A program made the translations under genes and the position numbers. From assembly GCA_030616775.1 (NCBI GenBank), contig JAUWWQ010000022.1, positions 1 through 64,000 of the forward strand: a stretch of DNA of 64,000 nt. The letters are read 5' to 3'. Below are positions 35,151-43,620 of this stretch, one piece after another (the first letter of the stretch is position 1; each line of letters starts with the position of its first letter). The stretch is from Planctomycetota bacterium. GTDB lineage: Bacteria; Planctomycetota; Phycisphaerae; UBA1845. The notes beneath the pieces are model-generated. The model was not told the DNA's origin. It saw only the letters and a program-made list of their open reading frames with translations, and did not search any database.

Positions 35151-35230
35151 TTGTGTCACTCTCCCGCGACCCAGGGAGGACAAAGTGGGCCACGTCCGCT
35201 ACAGATACAGGCGGATTGCGGCTCTTATAC

Positions 35231-36583
35231 TTATTGCCCCGGTTCCAGTAACGAGAGCGCCAGGGATGCCATACACCTGACACCGATGCGAATCGTCGGC
35301 TCCGGGTCCGGAGCGAACTTGCTGGAATGGATCGGGGGGAGCGAAGGTCCGCCGGGATTCTTGCTGGCCTCGTACAAGCCCCGCTCGACGGAACCGATCC
35401 AGAAGATGAAGCCGGGCACACTCAAGTGTGCGGCGTACCGGCCGAAATCCTCCCCGCCCATCACCGGCTTGATGCGCAGCACGTGCTCATCGCCAAGCAC
35501 CTGCCGGAACACCCCGGCGGCCGCCTCCGCCAGATCCGGATCGTTGAAGGTGGCCGGCGTGAACTCATCTTTCGTAAGCACGACTTTCGGATCTTTCGTG
35601 CATCCCATTGCCCGGCAGGTGTTGACGGTCACGTCGCGTATTCCGTCGAGTAGAATCCGCCGGGTCTCATCCGAGTACGACCGGACGGTAAGCTGCATCT
35701 TCGCCTCGTTCGGGATGATGTTATGCTTCGAGCCTGCATGAACCGACCCCACTGTGATGACGGCGTGTTCCACCGGGTCCACGCGCCGGCTCACGATTGT
35801 CTGTAGGGCCACGATCACCTGGGCAGCCGCCACCACCGGGTCTATGGTCTCGTGGGGTCGTGATCCGTGCCCGCCCTGGCCGTAAATCGTGATGTCCACC
35901 GAGTCTACGTTGGCTAGTGCCCAACCCGGCGTATACGCAATCGTACCGGTGGGATGGATGCCCGAGGCATGCAGCGCCACACAATAGTCGGGACGCCCGA
36001 AACGCTCGAACAGCCCGTCCTCGATCATCATCCGGGCGCCCGCCCCGATCTCCTCCGCCGGCTGGGCGACGATCATGACCGTCCCACTCCAGCGCTTGCG
36101 GGTATGTGCTAGCACGCGGGCCGTGCCAATCAGGCAAGCCTGATGGATGTCATGTCCGCAGGCATGCATCACGCCGACCGTCCGTCCATCCGTGCCGGTC
36201 GCTGTCACCTTGCTGCGATACGGTAGCTCGGTCTCTTCCACGACGGGAAGGGCATCCATATCCGCTCGGATGAGCACCGTCGGTCCAGGTCCGTTGGACA
36301 GCATGCCCACCACGCCGGTCCCGCCAACATTGGCCGTAACCGAGTACCCTGCGGCTTTCAGATGTTGGGCGATCTTGCGGGCGGATTCGTGTTCGTTCAG
36401 CGATAGCTCCGGATGGTGGTGGAGATCCTTATAGTACTCCACCAACCCGCCCAGATCCTGCTCGATCTTCTGATCAATCGTCGCCGCAAGATCCGCCCGA
36501 TACGTCGTCTGGACCTTCTCGCCAGCCAACGCGGACGCTGCAATAACCGACACACTCAACAGTAAGGTGATTAGGGTTCGCAT
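35231..36583 (-). CDS. Exported M20-family amidohydrolase/carboxypeptidase
   Basis: This protein of 450 residues has a signal peptide (LITLLLSVSVIAASALA). It belongs to the M20D branch (hippurate/amino-acid amidohydrolases). Metal ligands are visible in MHACGHDIH, PAEEIGAG, ALHASG and the C-terminal GGEDFGRYA, and the dimerisation domain begins at about residue 215. The family hydrolyses N-acyl amino acids with two divalent ions, here in the periplasm. GAGAGAGG-type purines lie upstream of the ATG. It is 80 bases from the NRAMP-like gene on the same strand, so the two may be co-transcribed. Confidence 0.88.
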   Translation of the reverse strand: MRTLITLLLSVSVIAASALAGEKVQTTYRADLAATIDQKIEQDLGGLVEYYKDLHHHPELSLNEHESARKIAQHLKAAGYSVTANVGGTGVVGMLSNGPGPTVLIRADMDALPVVEETELPYRSKVTATGTDGRTVGVMHACGHDIHQACLIGTARVLAHTRKRWSGTVMIVAQPAEEIGAGARMMIEDGLFERFGRPDYCVALHASGIHPTGTIAYTPGWALANVDSVDITIYGQGGHGSRPHETIDPVVAAAQVIVALQTIVSRRVDPVEHAVITVGSVHAGSKHNIIPNEAKMQLTVRSYSDETRRILLDGIRDVTVNTCRAMGCTKDPKVVLTKDEFTPATFNDPDLAEAAAGVFRQVLGDEHVLRIKPVMGGEDFGRYAAHLSVPGFIFWIGSVERGLYEASKNPGGPSLPPIHSSKFAPDPEPTIRIGVRCMASLALSLLEPGQ

Positions 36584-36772
36584 GTATCCTCTCTCTCGGG
36601 GCGTTATGCTTCATTCTGCGGTGTATTCGCAAACCGGCCCTCGTTCTTCCTTTGGGTTTCCGAAAAACGGACATGCCCAACATAAAGCTCAGCGACCACG
36701 CCCGCAAGGTGCTGCACCGAGTTCCGTGCCGCAGCCCGAGCCCCCTTCTCACACGCGCTCCAAGATACCTTT

Positions 36773-39454
36773 CTACCCGAAGCGCTTCTTCCACTCGACA
36801 AATCGCTGCAGTGCTTCCATTGGCGTAATGCGATCGGGATCCATACCGCGAAGCTCATCGAGCAGCTCGTCACCCGGTTCGCGAAAAAGCGTCAACTGGG
36901 CGTCATTCCTGGTCTTCTTTCGCGTAAGCTGAGGCGTGCGTGATTCCCGCTCGAAGCCGCGCTGCAGCTCGTCCAGAACCTCCCGACTGCGCTGAATGAC
37001 CGCGGGCGGTATGCCAGCCAGCTTCGCTACGTGAATGCCGTAGCTCTTGCTCGCGCCTCCTTCCAGAATCTTGTAAAGAAAAACGATGCCCTGGCCCTGA
37101 TCGCCCGCGTCGCCATACTCGCGGACGGCCACGTTATAATTGTGCACGCCGCGGAGCAGCTCGGCCAGCTCCGTCATCTCGTGGTAATGCGTGGCGACAA
37201 GGCATAGACACTTGACCTCGGTGGCCAGGTGCTCCGTGATCGCCCAGGCCAGCGACAGACCGTCGAACGTGCTCGTTCCACGTCCCAGTTCGTCGATCAC
37301 GACCAACGATCGCGGCGACGCGTTGTGCACGATGTTGGCCGCTTCGGTCATCTCAACCATGAAGGTCGACTGCCCGCGCATGATCTCGTCCGACGAGCCT
37401 ACCCGAGCGAACACACGATCAAAGGTCGAACAGGTCATGCTCTTGGCCGGGACAAAGGAGCCGGTCTGGGCCAGCAGGGCAAACAACGCCACCTGGCGGA
37501 TGTACGTGCTCTTGCCAGCCATGTTCGGGCCGGTGATCACGAGGATTCGGGCGTCCTTGGCGGTCATGACCGTGTCATTGGGCACGAAGTCGTCACCGAG
37601 GGTCTGATCGAGCACCGGATGGCGACCGTCACGAATCTCGATGCGATGTTCGTCGGTAAATTCCGGCCGTACATACCGACGCTCGATTGCCAGCTCGGCC
37701 AGACCAGCCGCACAATCCAGCCGCCCGATTGCGTCGGCCACACGCATCAGCAGCGGCATTTGCGCCGCCACCTGCTTACGCACGCGCTCGAAGAGTTGAA
37801 ACTCCAAGTCGTGGGCCCGCTCCTGGGCGGTAAGCACGTCGGTCTCGTACTTCTTGAGTTCCTCGGTGATGTACCGCTCGGCGTTCTTGATGGTCTGCTT
37901 GCGGACGTACTCAACGGGTACGCGATCCTTGGCACTGTTGGGAATCTCGATGTAGTAGCCGAACACGCGGTTGAAACCGACTTTCAACGAGGAAATGCCG
38001 CTCCGCTCAATCTCGCGTTTCTGAAACTCGGCCAGCCATTGCTGACCGTCCTGGCCCACGCCGCGAAGGCGATCGAGTTCAGCGTCGAAACCGTCCGCGA
38101 TAAACCCACCTTCTCGAAGGGCGTTCGGCGGATCGTCGCGAATCGCCCGGTGCAGCAGATCAGAAAGTCCGGTCAACCCTTCAAGGTCGCCGGCAATCTC
38201 TGTCAAGAACGATATGCGACAGTCGCAAAGCTTCTCGGCCACCGCGGGCAGCGACTCCAGCGTCCGCCCCAGTGCCGCCAGATCCCGTGGAAAGGTCCGC
38301 GCCAGGGCAACGCGAGCGGCGATTCGTTCGACGTCGGCCATGTGCTTCAGCCGTCGGCGAACGTCGGCTCGGGTTGCGTCGTTGTCGACGAGGTAGCCAA
38401 CCGCATCCTGGCGGCGCACGATCTCGCTTACGTCGGTAAGGGGCGCCCGAAGCCAGTGCCGAAGCATCCGCCCACCGATCGGATGAACGGTCCGGTCGAT
38501 CGCCCACAGAAGCGTTCCCTCGAATGCCCCGCTACGGAGCGTCCGCTCGATCTCCAGAGAACGCCAACTGCTGTGGTCGATCTGTAGGTATTCACCGGCC
38601 ACGCACCGGCGGATGGCGGTGATGTGCTCGAGGGCGGTTTTCTGGGTCTCCTGTAGGTATTGAATTGCACAGCCGGCTGCGCAGAGCGACGCGCCAACCC
38701 GGTCGAAGCCGAATCCGGCCAAAGTCGAGACTCCGAAGTGTTTGCGAAGCGTCTGTTCCGCCTGGTAGGTTGAGAACTCGTGCGTGGGGCGTCGCGTGTA
38801 TGTGGTGCCACAGATCTGTCGCAGTTCCTCGCCGGTTCGCTCCGCCGCGCTGCCGCGCTCGTCATCAATCAGCAACTCAGCCGGCCTGGTCCGCACCAGC
38901 TCATCCAACAGCGTATCCTTTTGTACGTCAAGCACCTCGAATCGTCCGCCGGCAAGCTCCACCAGCGCCAGGCCGACTTCTTTTTTACGGATGCAGATGG
39001 ATGCCAAAATGTTGTCATCGCGCTCGCTCAGAAGCGACTCATCGGTCAGCGTGCCGGCGGTGACGATCCGAACGACATCCCGGCGTACCACGCCTTTGGC
39101 CTGTTTGGGATCTTCAAGCTGTTCGGAGATGGCCACCTTGTAGCCGGCCGTGACGAGCTTCTTGAGATAGCCGTCCAGGGCATGGTAGGGGATGCCGGCA
39201 AGGGGAATCTCGTTCTCCGCTCCCTTGTTCCGCGAGGTCAGGGCGATCCCCAGCACCTTCGAGCAAAGCACCGCGTCGTCATAGAAGGTCTCGTAAAAGT
39301 CGCCCATCCGAAATAGCAACACGGCATCGCCGACGCGCTTCTTCTGCTCGACGTATTGGCGCATGGCCGGTGTCAGCGCATCAGCGCTTGACGACGCTGC
39401 TGTGGCACCTGTTCCGGGCGCTGCGCTCTGAGTTGGTGTCCGAGTCGGTGCCAA
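36773..39454 (-). CDS. mutS: DNA mismatch repair protein MutS
   Basis: The protein has 893 residues and recognises mispairs to start repair. The N-terminal mismatch domain carries LLFRMGDFYETFYDDA (Phe and Glu of the FxE motif in GDFYE). The core and clamp follow. The ATPase has Walker A GPNMAGKST (Lys648), Walker B VVIDELGRGTS and the helix-turn-helix tail with GIHVAKLAG. The first possible start is TTG 39454: an in-frame stop lies just upstream and GGAGG is nine bases away. The next start is ATG 39364. No mutL is in the window. The 189 bases between it and the M20 gene show nothing clear. Confidence 0.95.
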   Translation of the reverse strand: MAPTRTPTQSAAPGTGATAASSSADALTPAMRQYVEQKKRVGDAVLLFRMGDFYETFYDDAVLCSKVLGIALTSRNKGAENEIPLAGIPYHALDGYLKKLVTAGYKVAISEQLEDPKQAKGVVRRDVVRIVTAGTLTDESLLSERDDNILASICIRKKEVGLALVELAGGRFEVLDVQKDTLLDELVRTRPAELLIDDERGSAAERTGEELRQICGTTYTRRPTHEFSTYQAEQTLRKHFGVSTLAGFGFDRVGASLCAAGCAIQYLQETQKTALEHITAIRRCVAGEYLQIDHSSWRSLEIERTLRSGAFEGTLLWAIDRTVHPIGGRMLRHWLRAPLTDVSEIVRRQDAVGYLVDNDATRADVRRRLKHMADVERIAARVALARTFPRDLAALGRTLESLPAVAEKLCDCRISFLTEIAGDLEGLTGLSDLLHRAIRDDPPNALREGGFIADGFDAELDRLRGVGQDGQQWLAEFQKREIERSGISSLKVGFNRVFGYYIEIPNSAKDRVPVEYVRKQTIKNAERYITEELKKYETDVLTAQERAHDLEFQLFERVRKQVAAQMPLLMRVADAIGRLDCAAGLAELAIERRYVRPEFTDEHRIEIRDGRHPVLDQTLGDDFVPNDTVMTAKDARILVITGPNMAGKSTYIRQVALFALLAQTGSFVPAKSMTCSTFDRVFARVGSSDEIMRGQSTFMVEMTEAANIVHNASPRSLVVIDELGRGTSTFDGLSLAWAITEHLATEVKCLCLVATHYHEMTELAELLRGVHNYNVAVREYGDAGDQGQGIVFLYKILEGGASKSYGIHVAKLAGIPPAVIQRSREVLDELQRGFERESRTPQLTRKKTRNDAQLTLFREPGDELLDELRGMDPDRITPMEALQRFVEWKKRFG

Positions 39455-39503
39455 CCGTCATATCCTCCAGGCGGTTTCTCAACCTACGAGCCGCGAATTC
39501 CGC

Positions 39504-39579
39504 ACCACCGAGCCGCAGACTTCAGTCTGCGCGGATTCTCGACCACCGAGCCGCAGACTTCAGTCTGCGCGGATTCTCG
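39504..39579. repeat. 38-bp tandem duplication with GC palindrome
   Basis: Two consecutive copies of a 38-base unit (39504-39541 and 39542-39579) each contain the palindrome GCAGACTTCAGTCTGC. A diverged relative (CGCGGGCTAAAGCCCGCGG) lies at about 39620-39640. The region between mutS and the small membrane protein at 39830 holds no other feature. The unit resembles the GAGCCG...GCGGGCTTCAGCCCGC core of the MITE-like elements at 48621 and 51011. Confidence 0.75.
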
Positions 39580-39829
39580 AACGTAAGTAAGCTCACCACT
39601 GGAAACCGCCAGTCCGCGCGGGCTAAAGCCCGCGGCTCAGGACGGTCATGATACCTTCGATCGGGCAAAACGCCCAACTTGTGAGTCGTGTGGCAGGAGC
39701 ACCCGACCACCGGACACGGCGGAGGTCGCGTCTCGGTTCAGCCGGCGATCGCCCTTCTGCACTCCAGAACACAAGCTGTAGACGTGACGGGCGCAGTTTC
39801 GGCACCTATTCCCGCGATCCAGACTAGCC

Positions 39830-39940
39830 TCAAGGGCGTTTCCGCAGAAGAAAGATGAACAACCCTACGACGCCAAGCGCGACCACGACGAACGCTACTG
39901 CGACAAGCCAATTAGGGACTATGACCATCCACCCAATCAT
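39830..39940 (-). CDS. 36-residue single-pass membrane microprotein
   Basis: The sequence starts MIGWMVIVPNWLVAVAFVVV and ends LRKRP. One hydrophobic helix is followed by a basic end, so the C terminus should be cytoplasmic. The ATG lies two bases after the stop of the upstream zinc-ribbon gene (TGA at 39943-39945), and AAGGAG is about 11 bases upstream. It is therefore the third gene of a tight three-gene operon. Its function probably relates to those proteins. Confidence 0.5.
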   Translation of the reverse strand: MIGWMVIVPNWLVAVAFVVVALGVVGLFIFLLRKRP

Positions 39941-39942
39941 TT

Positions 39943-40413
39943 TCACGTGGTCTCCTTTCCACATTCGGGACATACACCAGACACGTTGCCCCTAAGATTG
40001 TACCCGCATCTGACGCACAAACCTTTCCGCCGCCGACGCCAGCGACGTAGCGGGCCGCGGACGAACGTGACGGCGGGATAGACGCCGAAGACGAGGAAGG
40101 GAATCCAAAACGGTGATCCGATTCTCACGAATCGCCCGTAGCTTCCTCTATCGTGGCGCCGATCCGCCAGACCGGTCCTCAGTTCGAGCGTGCCGAAGAC
40201 CGGGCCGCGTGACCGGATCTTCGTGGTCTTCATGTCGCGGATGTATCGTATCAAGAAGGAGCCCCGGTCGAAATAGACCTTAACCACCTGATTGTTGGCA
40301 GGCTCCCACTCGAGCACCGTCGTTACCTGCCCGTACCGGTGGCTGGTAATCCACCCGGCCCCGGCCCCGACCGCCGCTACGGCAAGCATTACAATGATGA
40401 CCTTGCGGATCAT
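39943..40413 (-). CDS. MIRKVIIV-family membrane protein with zinc ribbon (second copy)
   Basis: The protein has 156 residues. It has an N-terminal hydrophobic helix beginning MIRKVIIVMLAVAAVGAG, a soluble beta-rich middle (40-110), a second helix (PFWIPFLVFGVYPAVTF) and a C-terminal RGPLRRWRRRRKGLCVRCGY ribbon completed by CPECG. The four cysteines should bind one zinc. It is a paralogue of the upstream gene, sharing both termini, while the middle has diverged. Its ATG overlaps the upstream stop as ATGA (40410-40413), so translation is coupled. Function unknown. Confidence 0.7.
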   Translation of the reverse strand: MIRKVIIVMLAVAAVGAGAGWITSHRYGQVTTVLEWEPANNQVVKVYFDRGSFLIRYIRDMKTTKIRSRGPVFGTLELRTGLADRRHDRGSYGRFVRIGSPFWIPFLVFGVYPAVTFVRGPLRRWRRRRKGLCVRCGYNLRGNVSGVCPECGKETT

Positions 40414-40949
40414 GGTTTTTCAATCTTCTTCCCACACTCCGGGCACACGCCGGAGACGTTGCCCGTGAGGTTGTACCCACATTTGAGGCACAATCCCTTA
40501 CGACGCCGACGCCAACGAGGCAAAGGGCCGCGGATGAAGGCGATGGCCGGGTAAGTCGCAAACAGAAGAAACACAAACCACAGCGGGAGGTCAAGCGTCC
40601 CGATCACTTGTTCTCGTGTCACGTTGTCCGGTCCCTCGTAATCAAGTCGCAGTCGGAAGCCATCGAGGCGTAGAATCGTCTTGTCGGACATCGCCCTGTC
40701 AACAGGATGGTGGTAGCTTAACTTAAGCAGGTCCACTTCACCGGTAATGACAACTGCGTGGACGATCGGGTGTGAAGGGTACGTGAACCTGGGAATCGTA
40801 TAGCTCTTTCCCGCCAGCGAAAATATGACGTTGAAGCCGTCGCGCGAGGTATTCAGCCAGACCGAGTAATTGGCGAATGGTAGAATCCAAAAGACCACCG
40901 TGCTCAGTGTCGCGAGCGTAAGGAACACGATAATGACTTTGCGGATCAT
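40410..40949 (-). CDS. MIRKVIIV-family membrane protein with zinc ribbon (first copy)
   Basis: The protein has 179 residues with the same plan as its neighbour: helix MIRKVIIVFLTLATLSTVVF, a soluble segment, helix PLWFVFLLFATYPAIAF, then WRRRRKGLCLKCGYNLTGNV and CPECGKK. The tandem arrangement with an ATGA overlap points to a recent duplication followed by divergence of the domain between the helices. A truncated third copy lies behind csrA at 3755-3844. The upstream neighbour is mnmA on the opposite strand, with about 175 bases between. Confidence 0.7.
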   Translation of the reverse strand: MIRKVIIVFLTLATLSTVVFWILPFANYSVWLNTSRDGFNVIFSLAGKSYTIPRFTYPSHPIVHAVVITGEVDLLKLSYHHPVDRAMSDKTILRLDGFRLRLDYEGPDNVTREQVIGTLDLPLWFVFLLFATYPAIAFIRGPLPRWRRRRKGLCLKCGYNLTGNVSGVCPECGKKIEKP

Positions 40950-41125
40950 GGGTGGTCATTATCGTCGGAGATTGAGCGGCCAGGAAGTATGTGCTATGTC
41001 AAAGTCCGGGCGTCACCCTTCCAGTTGGGGTTCGGTCTTAAGGCCCAGGTCCATCCTTTACGGTCGGGGCTCGGATTCGGAGGGTGTTTTTGTCTCGTTC
41101 GGAGATCGTAGCTACAATCCCTGCA

Positions 41126-42463
41126 ATGACTGGAACGCGCGAAAAAGTCGTTGTCGCCATGAGCGGCGGAGTGGATTCCAGCGTGGCAGCCTGCTTGCTG
41201 GTCGAGCAGGGCTACGACGTGATGGGCCTTTTTATGCGCACCGGCGTTCAAGAGGTCGATCCTGGCCGGCCGACCGACACTACTGATGCAACCCGCCCCA
41301 TCCCCCCTTCTCAAGGGGGGATTGAGGGGGGTCCGTCGTGTCCCGCAGAACCTCCCCCAGCCCCTCCTTGTGAAGGAGGGGTGCATGATGCGTTGCCGAT
41401 TCGAGCCGGCGGGCGCGGCTCGGATCAACCTGGTGAGCGCGGTTCGGATCAGGACCCGGCGGCTGCGTATGGAGGCACGTTGAACCGGCGATCCCACCAT
41501 GGTTGTTGCAGCGCTTCCGATGCGGCTGATGCCCGGTTTGTTGCCGGGATCCTGGGCATCCCTTTTTACGCCCTGAACTTCGAGAAGGAGTTCGATACCC
41601 TGATCGACTATTTTGCGGATGAGTACGTCCGTGGCCGCACCCCGAACCCTTGCATCGTGTGCAACGATCGGCTCAAGTTCGGCAAGCTCGTCGACTACGC
41701 CGACGCCGTAGGAGCCAGGTACATCGCCACCGGCCACTATGCCCGGATCGCCCGGCGCGACGGCCGCAATATGCTGATGCGCGGCCGCGACGCAGAGAAG
41801 GATCAGTCGTACGTGTTGTTCGGGCTTGGCCGGACGGTCCTCGATCGGGTCCTGTTTCCCGTTGGTGAGCTGACCAAGAGTGAGGTCCGGGACATCGCCG
41901 CCCGCTTTGACCTGCCCAACCACGAAAAGCCGGACTCGGTCGAGATCTGCTTCGTGCCGGATCGCGATTACGCTCGTGTCGTACGGCAGCGCCGGCCAGA
42001 GGCGTTCGTAGAGGGCGACGTGCGCGATCAGACCGGCCGGGTGATCGGTCGTCACAAAGGCATCGGGCAGTACACCATCGGTCAGCGCCGCGGATTGGGG
42101 ATCGCCGCCGGTAAGCCGATCTACGTTACGCAGCTCGATGTGGATAGCAACACGGTGACACTCGGTGAGGGGAACGTTCTGCTCAAGAAGACCCTGGTAG
42201 CCGATGGCTTGAACCTTTTGGCTGAAGCACCGAACGGGCCTTTCCGGGCGGAGGTCCAGATCCGCTATCTGCACAAGGCTGCACCGGCAACGGTTGAAAT
42301 ACTCGGGGAAGGCAAGATCCGTGTAACGTTCGATGAGCCCCAGCGGGCCATCACCCCAGGCCAGGCTGTTGTCTTTTATGACGGGGACGTAGTACTGGGT
42401 GGTGCGTGGATCGAACGGGCGGAATCGGACGCCGAGGTCCTGGCGGCGAGCGCAACCGCGTAG
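41126..42463 (+). CDS. mnmA: tRNA-specific 2-thiouridylase MnmA, with in-frame insertion
   Basis: This enzyme thiolates U34 of tRNA-Lys, -Glu and -Gln, using ATP and a sulfur relay. The P-loop is VVVAMSGGVDSSVAA. The catalytic Cys lies in RTPNPCIVCNDR and the second Cys in DSVEICFVPD. ATG 41126 gives 445 residues, against about 360-380 usual. The excess lies between residues about 50 and 123 (MRTGV to HHGCCS). It is encoded by GC-rich palindromes and reads PIPPSQGGIEGG, PPPAPPCEGG and GRGSDQPGERGSDQ. No stop is introduced, so the protein may still fold with a surface loop. A GTG at 41084 is an alternative start. The GT9 gene follows after 72 bases. Confidence 0.92.
   Translation: MTGTREKVVVAMSGGVDSSVAACLLVEQGYDVMGLFMRTGVQEVDPGRPTDTTDATRPIPPSQGGIEGGPSCPAEPPPAPPCEGGVHDALPIRAGGRGSDQPGERGSDQDPAAAYGGTLNRRSHHGCCSASDAADARFVAGILGIPFYALNFEKEFDTLIDYFADEYVRGRTPNPCIVCNDRLKFGKLVDYADAVGARYIATGHYARIARRDGRNMLMRGRDAEKDQSYVLFGLGRTVLDRVLFPVGELTKSEVRDIAARFDLPNHEKPDSVEICFVPDRDYARVVRQRRPEAFVEGDVRDQTGRVIGRHKGIGQYTIGQRRGLGIAAGKPIYVTQLDVDSNTVTLGEGNVLLKKTLVADGLNLLAEAPNGPFRAEVQIRYLHKAAPATVEILGEGKIRVTFDEPQRAITPGQAVVFYDGDVVLGGAWIERAESDAEVLAASATA
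41297..41385. repeat. Palindromic repeat inserted in the mnmA coding region
   Basis: The stretch contains CCCCCCTTCTCAAGGGGGG and CCCCTCCTTGTGAAGGAGGGG-like palindromes (the second spans 41360-41381) separated by about 30 bases. Translated, it gives the PPSQGGI...PAPPCEGG signature that I associate with small palindromic repeats which insert in frame into genes of several bacterial groups. Its ends in the host gene are not flanked by an obvious target duplication. Confidence 0.75.
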
Positions 42464-42535
42464 CAAGCGTCGCTTGTTGCGGACCCGGCTCTGCGCAAGT
42501 ATGCACGTCGCCGGCTCAACCTGCCGGGATCAATC

Positions 42536-43528
42536 ATGGAAATTCGTAGAATGGCACCAGTAGGAAAAGTCTTGGTCCTCCACGCCGGCGCGCTTGGTGA
42601 CTGTGCACTTGCGTTACATCTTGTTGCTGCGATCAGAAAGGCATGGGGCGAGCCCTTGGTCACTCTGGCAGCCCGGTCGCCACTCGCCCAATGGGCCAGG
42701 AAGCACGGTCTGGTCGCTGACGCCTGCTCTCTCGACCAACTCGGTGCTCACCGTTTCTATGGCCCGGGCGACGACCTGCCCGAAGAGGTACTGCACGTCC
42801 TGCGAGGCTTTGACCGCGTCGTGAGCCTCTTGGGCGGACCAACCGAGCCGGTCTCCGCCCGGCTATCGGCAGCGCTCGGTGATCGTTTGTTCGCCATTGA
42901 TCCGAGGCCTACCGAGGCTACCTTGCGGGAGGGCGTGCACATCACGCGACAGTGGGCTGGTCGGCTCGCCGACTTCGGGTGCCCGGTGCACATCGAACAG
43001 TCGGCGCAGATCAAGCTCACGGAACCAGAAAGGGCCTCTTACAACCGAAGGCTGGTCCGGCGATTGGGCATCTCGCCCGGCCCGATTGTGTTATGTCACC
43101 CGGGAAGCGGCGGTTTGGACAAGTGTTGTCCGATCGACGTCCTCAAGCAACACCTTAGCACTGTTGCCTCCCAGGGGTGGAACGTCGGGTGGATCATCGG
43201 CCCGGATGAAGTGGAACGGTTTGGGCATAGCTACACGGACCGTCTGAAGGCGTCGGCCAGCGTCGTGTTCGAGGAGTCGGTAGAAGCGGCTGCCGACCTG
43301 ATTTGCGGGGCACACGCTTACGTCGGCAACGACGCGGGTATGACCCATGTGGCTGCCCTCGCCGGGGTTCAGACCTTGGCCATCTTTGGACCGACCGATC
43401 CTCGCGTGTGGAGGCCTTTGGGTAACACGTGCGGAGTGATCCGCTTCCCGGGCCCCCAAGACTCACTACAGGCGGCATTGCTGGACTTGCTGGCCCGCCC
43501 CGCCTCGGCGCGACTTGCCGGCGCATAA
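42536..43528 (+). CDS. GT9-family glycosyltransferase (heptosyltransferase-like)
   Basis: The protein has 330 residues. The N terminus KVLVLHAGALGDCALALHLV and the C-terminal AYVGNDAGMTHVAALAGVQT, followed by AIFGPTDPRVWRP, are the GT9 signatures seen in ADP-heptose:LPS heptosyltransferases. The family moves sugars onto lipopolysaccharide core on the cytoplasmic membrane face. With a GT-B fold, the first half binds the acceptor and the second half the nucleotide sugar. A planctomycete enzyme may use another donor. It probably shares a transcript with mnmA. A strong hairpin follows the stop. Confidence 0.85.
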   Translation: MEIRRMAPVGKVLVLHAGALGDCALALHLVAAIRKAWGEPLVTLAARSPLAQWARKHGLVADACSLDQLGAHRFYGPGDDLPEEVLHVLRGFDRVVSLLGGPTEPVSARLSAALGDRLFAIDPRPTEATLREGVHITRQWAGRLADFGCPVHIEQSAQIKLTEPERASYNRRLVRRLGISPGPIVLCHPGSGGLDKCCPIDVLKQHLSTVASQGWNVGWIIGPDEVERFGHSYTDRLKASASVVFEESVEAAADLICGAHAYVGNDAGMTHVAALAGVQTLAIFGPTDPRVWRPLGNTCGVIRFPGPQDSLQAALLDLLARPASARLAGA

Positions 43529-43531
43529 CAA

Positions 43532-43559
43532 GAGCGGACGCTCCGGTGAGCGTCCGCTC
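43532..43559. terminator. Bidirectional 12-bp hairpin between convergent genes
   Basis: GAGCGGACGCTC (43532-43543), a CGGT loop and GAGCGTCCGCTC (43548-43559) form a perfect stem. It begins three bases after the GT9 stop and lies 61 bases beyond the dnaA stop on the other strand. There is no clear U-tract on either side. The position still argues for a terminator serving both genes. Confidence 0.65.
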
Positions 43560-43620
43560 GTTCCCTCGCACCTCGCGTCGCTTTGCCAGCGATTGTTGCG
43601 GGGCGAATTCCCTTGGTCCG

